Of a DNA stretch of 8,093 nt, positions 5,322 to 8,093 are shown in pieces. A model generated the notes under the pieces. That model saw only the letters and a program-made list of their open reading frames with translations, had not been told where the DNA came from and did not search any database. The position numbers and the translations under genes are program-made. Source of the stretch: Spirochaetales bacterium (GTDB lineage Bacteria; Spirochaetota; Spirochaetia; DSM-27196; SLST01). The stretch lies in NCBI GenBank assembly GCA_030642995.1, contig DAOWMR010000113.1, positions 1 through 8,093 of the forward strand. Direction: 5' to 3'. Position 1 is the stretch's first letter. Each line of letters starts with the position of its first letter.

Positions 5322-5999
5322 ATGAGTATGAATTGGTGGGGCATCATTGTTTCGTTTGGTTTTGTGTTCGCTGTGCTCGGCATTGCTCAGACACTGCTGC
5401 AGGCTGGGCTTGTTACTGCCACGGTCAGTCGGAAGTTGGTCCACATTGGAGTGTCGCACTGGTGGTTTCTCGCCATGTACTTCTTTGACCGATGGCAGTT
5501 CGCGATCATTGCCCCAATCGCGTTCATCCTCATCAATCTGGTCTCCTACCTCTTCCGGCTTCTTCCGGCCATGGAACACGAGGTGCGCACCAGGAATCTG
5601 GGAACCGTTTACTTCCCCATTTCGCTATTGATCCTCGTCCTGCTCGGTTGGGTCGGGCCGCTCCCGTTGTGGATCGCCGGCCTTGGGATCCTCGTCATGG
5701 GCTACGGGGACGGGCTTGCCTCTCTCGTCGGCGAGCACTTTGCCCAACGAACATTCCGGATATTCGGCAATACCAAGAGCTACCTTGGCACGGCGATCAT
5801 GTTTGTTGCATCAGCCGCAGTCGTGGTGGCGTTTGTGCTCCTGTTTGGTTCGCAACCCGCGAATGTAGGCTGGTTGATCGCAGCCGCCCTCGCAACCGGC
5901 GCAGTGGCAACGGCCATCGAACTCCTGACTCCGTTCGGGATCGATAACCTCACGGTGCCGGCGCTGACCTCGCTCTTCTTCTTCGCTGTCTTCATATGA
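5322..5999 (+). CDS. Phytol/dolichol kinase-like membrane protein (VTE5/SEC59 family)
   Basis: The 225-residue product is almost entirely hydrophobic, with about six to seven membrane segments. It belongs to the CTP-dependent polyprenol kinase/CDP-DAG-synthase-like superfamily. Seen in order are SRKLVHIG (36-43), LGTVYFPI (93-100), MGYGDGLASLVGEHF (126-140) with the nucleotide/metal-binding GDG-A, NTKSYLGT (150-157) and PFGIDNLTVP (204-213). Known relatives phosphorylate phytol (VTE5), dolichol (SEC59) or farnesol with CTP in the membrane. Substrate choice cannot be read from sequence. Next to it is a DUF92/VTE6-like gene starting in its last codon (ATGA, 5996-5999), which favours prenol phosphorylation over phosphatidate cytidylylation. 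The ATG at 5328 is an alternative start, two residues shorter; neither has a clear Shine-Dalgarno. Confidence 0.86.
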   Translation: MSMNWWGIIVSFGFVFAVLGIAQTLLQAGLVTATVSRKLVHIGVSHWWFLAMYFFDRWQFAIIAPIAFILINLVSYLFRLLPAMEHEVRTRNLGTVYFPISLLILVLLGWVGPLPLWIAGLGILVMGYGDGLASLVGEHFAQRTFRIFGNTKSYLGTAIMFVASAAVVVAFVLLFGSQPANVGWLIAAALATGAVATAIELLTPFGIDNLTVPALTSLFFFAVFI

Positions 6000-6820
6000 C
6001 CGTTCGTTTCGGCTTCCTGTTCCTCGCGATCGGACTCAACGCAGCAGTGGCGTTGGCCGCCCTGTGGCGACACTCGGTCTCCCGGAGCGGATCGGTGGCC
6101 GGGCTCCTCGTCGGGTCGGCAATTCTCTATGCGGGCGGTTTCTTCATCTGGGGCATGCTCATGCTCTTCTTCGTCTCCGCTTCGGTCATCAGCCGCGTCG
6201 GCAGGACGGTAAAGGCGCAGCTCGCATCCATGCATGAGAAGGGCGGTGAGCGGGACGCGATTCAGGTGCTCGCGAACGGCGGTGCCGGACTGGTCGGTTC
6301 CATTCTCTTTGCGGCAACCGGCGAGCCGGCATTCGCCGTGGCGGCTGCCGGCGGGTTTGCGGCGGCCAATGCCGACACCTGGGCCGGCGAGCTTGGCGTG
6401 CTCAGCCGCGTGCCCCCGCGATCTATCGTAACCCGTCGGGAGCTGACCCCCGGCACATCCGGCGGCGTGACCCGAGCGGGCACCCTGGCTTCGGTCGCCG
6501 GAAGCGCCCTCATTGCAGTGTGGTTCGCCCTGTGGGTCTGGGTTCAGGGCGCTCCTGGGGCCGGGTTGTCCCACACCGCCCTCCTGCTGCTGATCATCAC
6601 CGCCGCCGGTGCGGTCGGTTCGTTGATAGACAGCCTGCTCGGCGCGACTGTCCAGGCGCTCTATCGGACCGAGGATGGGGCGTTGACCGAGAGACGCAGA
6701 AGCGGCTCGACGGACAACGTGCTCATGCGTGGCATTCCTGCAGTGACCAATGATGTTGTGAATCTTGTGAGCACAACGGCCGGGGCCGCGGTCGCGGGTG
6801 TCTTGACCGCTATCTTGTAG
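5996..6820 (+). CDS. DUF92 family membrane protein, VTE6-like (phytyl-phosphate kinase family)
   Basis: The 274-residue protein has about six membrane segments and the DUF92 (TMEM19/VTE6) signature: GGERDAIQVLANGG (83-96), ANADTWAGELG (124-134), TPGTSGGVTRAGT (151-163), GSLIDSLLGATVQ (208-220) and a late NDVVN (252-256). In plants VTE6 converts phytyl phosphate to phytyl diphosphate. Bacterial members are mostly uncharacterised. Here the gene overlaps the VTE5-like kinase by ATGA with no Shine-Dalgarno of its own, so the two are probably translated together and catalyse successive steps: prenol to prenyl phosphate to prenyl diphosphate. The product could re-enter quinone, carotenoid or carrier-lipid synthesis; that is inference. 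All signature blocks are intact. The 3' end overlaps the convergent diguanylate cyclase gene by 11 bases. Confidence 0.88.
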   Translation: MTVRFGFLFLAIGLNAAVALAALWRHSVSRSGSVAGLLVGSAILYAGGFFIWGMLMLFFVSASVISRVGRTVKAQLASMHEKGGERDAIQVLANGGAGLVGSILFAATGEPAFAVAAAGGFAAANADTWAGELGVLSRVPPRSIVTRRELTPGTSGGVTRAGTLASVAGSALIAVWFALWVWVQGAPGAGLSHTALLLLIITAAGAVGSLIDSLLGATVQALYRTEDGALTERRRSGSTDNVLMRGIPAVTNDVVNLVSTTAGAAVAGVLTAIL

Positions 6821-8093
6821 CCTGGCGCGGGTCTTTGAGGCGCACGAACCGTACCTGATTCCGTCCGTTCTCCTTGGCAATGTAGAGCGCCTTGTCGGCG
6901 GCCTGCACCACGTGACTGAGCGGTTGCCTGGCTATTTTGCGATCGGACAGCCCGATGGATACCGTGACACCGATCTTCTTTCGCTTCCAGGTTGTCTCAG
7001 TCGCCTCGATGCTCGCACAGAGCCGCTTGGCAAGAGGAACAATGTCCCGGCCGGTACGTCCTGCGAAGAACACGATCAGCTCCTCTCCCCCGTAACGACA
7101 GACGATACCCTCGGGCACAACGATCTTTTGGATTGTTTGTGCGATGGAGAAGAGAACCCGATCCCCCGCCTGATGTCCGTGGGTGTCGTTCACCTGCTTG
7201 AAGTGGTCGATGTCTATCATCATGACCGCAAGCGGCGGCTTCGTCGGAATACTGCTCTGCTCGGCAAGGATTTGATTGGCGTACTCTCGATTGTAAACCT
7301 GCAGGAGTGGATCGTACGCTACGCGGTGATCCATTCTCGCAAGAATATGGAAGAGGATGCTGATGGAGAGAAACAGCGGCGCGGTGCCCGCATAGACAAT
7401 GTGAATCAGATCGCCGGAGACCGGATAGCTCAACTCGCCAAGAAAGGAAGGGAGGATCCACGCGCCGCCGGCGAGGAGAGCCAGGCCGGAAAAGGTGCCG
7501 CGAAGGAAGAAACTCTGCGCTGGAAGCAGAGCGTTAATGACGATGATCGCAACCGTCAGTGTCGCTACCACGACAACCGGGATGGAGATCAACTCACCGG
7601 CCACCAGCACGGAGAGCCAACCGAACGATGCCGGCATGAATCGGGCCACGATAAGGGTGGCTACCTGCAGCCCAACCAGGATCCACGTCGTTGCTCGGGT
7701 CGTTCGATAGGTTGGAAAGGCCGGGAGCAACGAGTAAGCGTAAGGACCAAGGATCCCGAACACCAGCATGAGCTCGGCAAACCCCTCCGGGGCAATCGGA
7801 ATGCTGTCAATGAAGAAGGAATCAAATCCCCGGACAAGCGCGTAAACAATCCCCTGGATGCCTACGGAGTACCCGGCCAGGTAAACCCGGAGATTGTGCA
7901 CCCGGGGGTAGGAGACGTGGCCGGCAAAGAGGACCAGAACGCTGAGAACGAACGCGAGTGCCGGGAGCACGATCCGCATCGGGATTGCCGGTGGAACCGG
8001 GCCGACGCCGGCCACCACTGTTCCAATGACAGCCACAGCGAGTGCGGAGAGTAGGAGCAGGAGGGTTCCCCATCGAACAGATCTTGTCGTCAT
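6810..8093 (-). CDS. Membrane diguanylate cyclase (multi-TM sensor + GGDEF)
   Basis: The 427 residues start at the ATG formed by the last three bases of the window (8091-8093), so nothing upstream can be judged. Residues 9-252 hold about eight hydrophobic segments (9-30, 41-58, 68-87, 105-123, 136-152, 157-189, 198-218, 229-251), a sensor module I do not recognise. The GGDEF domain follows (about 258-417): DPLLQVYNREY (261-271), MIDIDHFKQVND (292-303), GHQAGD (306-311), the active-site RYGGEEL (333-339) and YIAKENGRNQV (404-414). GGEEL is a form found in active cyclases, so it should make c-di-GMP from two GTP. The inhibitory RxxD I-site, expected five residues before GGEEL, is VPEG (326-329), so product feedback at that site is probably absent. 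No c-di-GMP effector is in the window. Confidence 0.92.
   Translation of the reverse strand: MTTRSVRWGTLLLLLSALAVAVIGTVVAGVGPVPPAIPMRIVLPALAFVLSVLVLFAGHVSYPRVHNLRVYLAGYSVGIQGIVYALVRGFDSFFIDSIPIAPEGFAELMLVFGILGPYAYSLLPAFPTYRTTRATTWILVGLQVATLIVARFMPASFGWLSVLVAGELISIPVVVVATLTVAIIVINALLPAQSFFLRGTFSGLALLAGGAWILPSFLGELSYPVSGDLIHIVYAGTAPLFLSISILFHILARMDHRVAYDPLLQVYNREYANQILAEQSSIPTKPPLAVMMIDIDHFKQVNDTHGHQAGDRVLFSIAQTIQKIVVPEGIVCRYGGEELIVFFAGRTGRDIVPLAKRLCASIEATETTWKRKKIGVTVSIGLSDRKIARQPLSHVVQAADKALYIAKENGRNQVRFVRLKDPRQATR

Noticed and set aside
5247..5579. N-terminal extension of the NYN protein to an ATG at 5579
   Set aside because: Most of it is antisense to the VTE5-like kinase, has no family resemblance, and the conserved NYN start begins a few residues after ATG 5246.
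5780..6880. 366-codon minus-strand frame opposite the kinase and DUF92 genes
   Set aside because: It is highly charged, Arg/Gly/Asp/Glu-rich antisense sequence over two genes with intact membrane-protein motifs.
6912..8054. 380-codon plus-strand frame opposite the diguanylate cyclase
   Set aside because: Its acidic and basic low-complexity composition mirrors the hydrophobic codons of the real gene; the GGDEF motifs on the minus strand are decisive.
1..8093. CRISPR arrays, insertion sequences, tRNA or other RNA genes, riboswitches
   Set aside because: I saw no direct-repeat arrays, transposase motifs, terminal inverted repeats or clover-leaf-like sequence, and coding genes leave only about 84 bases uncovered.

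Overview
The window is a densely packed piece of a GC-rich bacterial chromosome with ten protein genes, no RNA gene, no mobile element and only one real intergenic gap, of about 75 bases. Three genes carry lipoprotein or probable lipoprotein signals and the flavin module is extracytoplasmic, which suggests a diderm with abundant lipoproteins. The combination of an ApbE lipoprotein, a NusG domain II protein, an FMN-binding lipoprotein and a relaxed lipobox (Phe at -3 in ApbE) makes a spirochaete my best guess. That is an inference from gene content and was not tested by any search.

Layout. A plus-strand operon enters from the left: the end of rlmE (23S rRNA 2'-O-methyltransferase, 1-128), an NlpC/P60-like lipoprotein peptidase (125-904) and the lipoprotein flavin transferase apbE (901-1950). 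Each gene overlaps the next by ATGA. It meets, tail to tail and overlapping by 7 bases, a four-gene minus-strand operon. In transcription order this holds an NYN-LOTUS RNA-processing protein (5246-4494), a YbdG-type mechanosensitive channel (4484-3207), a NusG domain II protein (3210-2842) and an FMN-binding lipoprotein (2867-1944). From the shared gap at 5247-5321 a second plus-strand operon starts, with a phytol/dolichol-kinase-like CTP-dependent kinase (5322-5999) and a DUF92/VTE6-like protein (5996-6820), again joined by ATGA. It collides, with an 11-base overlap, with a minus-strand membrane diguanylate cyclase (8093-6810) whose start codon is the last three bases of the window.

How the genes fit together. 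ApbE attaches FMN covalently to threonine in a D-x-x-(S/T)-G-A-T type motif. Exactly such a motif (Thr278) lies near the C-terminus of the opposing FMN-binding lipoprotein, so enzyme and probable client sit in two converging operons. The client appears to be a tandem duplication of the FMN-binding domain in which only the second copy keeps the acceptor site. The NusG domain II protein, with its conserved cysteines, is coupled to the client and probably belongs to the same extracytoplasmic redox module. The VTE5/VTE6-like pair would phosphorylate an isoprenoid alcohol in two steps to the diphosphate, a prenol salvage route. The remaining genes (rRNA modification, cell-wall peptidase, channel, RNA-binding nuclease, c-di-GMP synthesis) are housekeeping or envelope functions without an obvious shared pathway.
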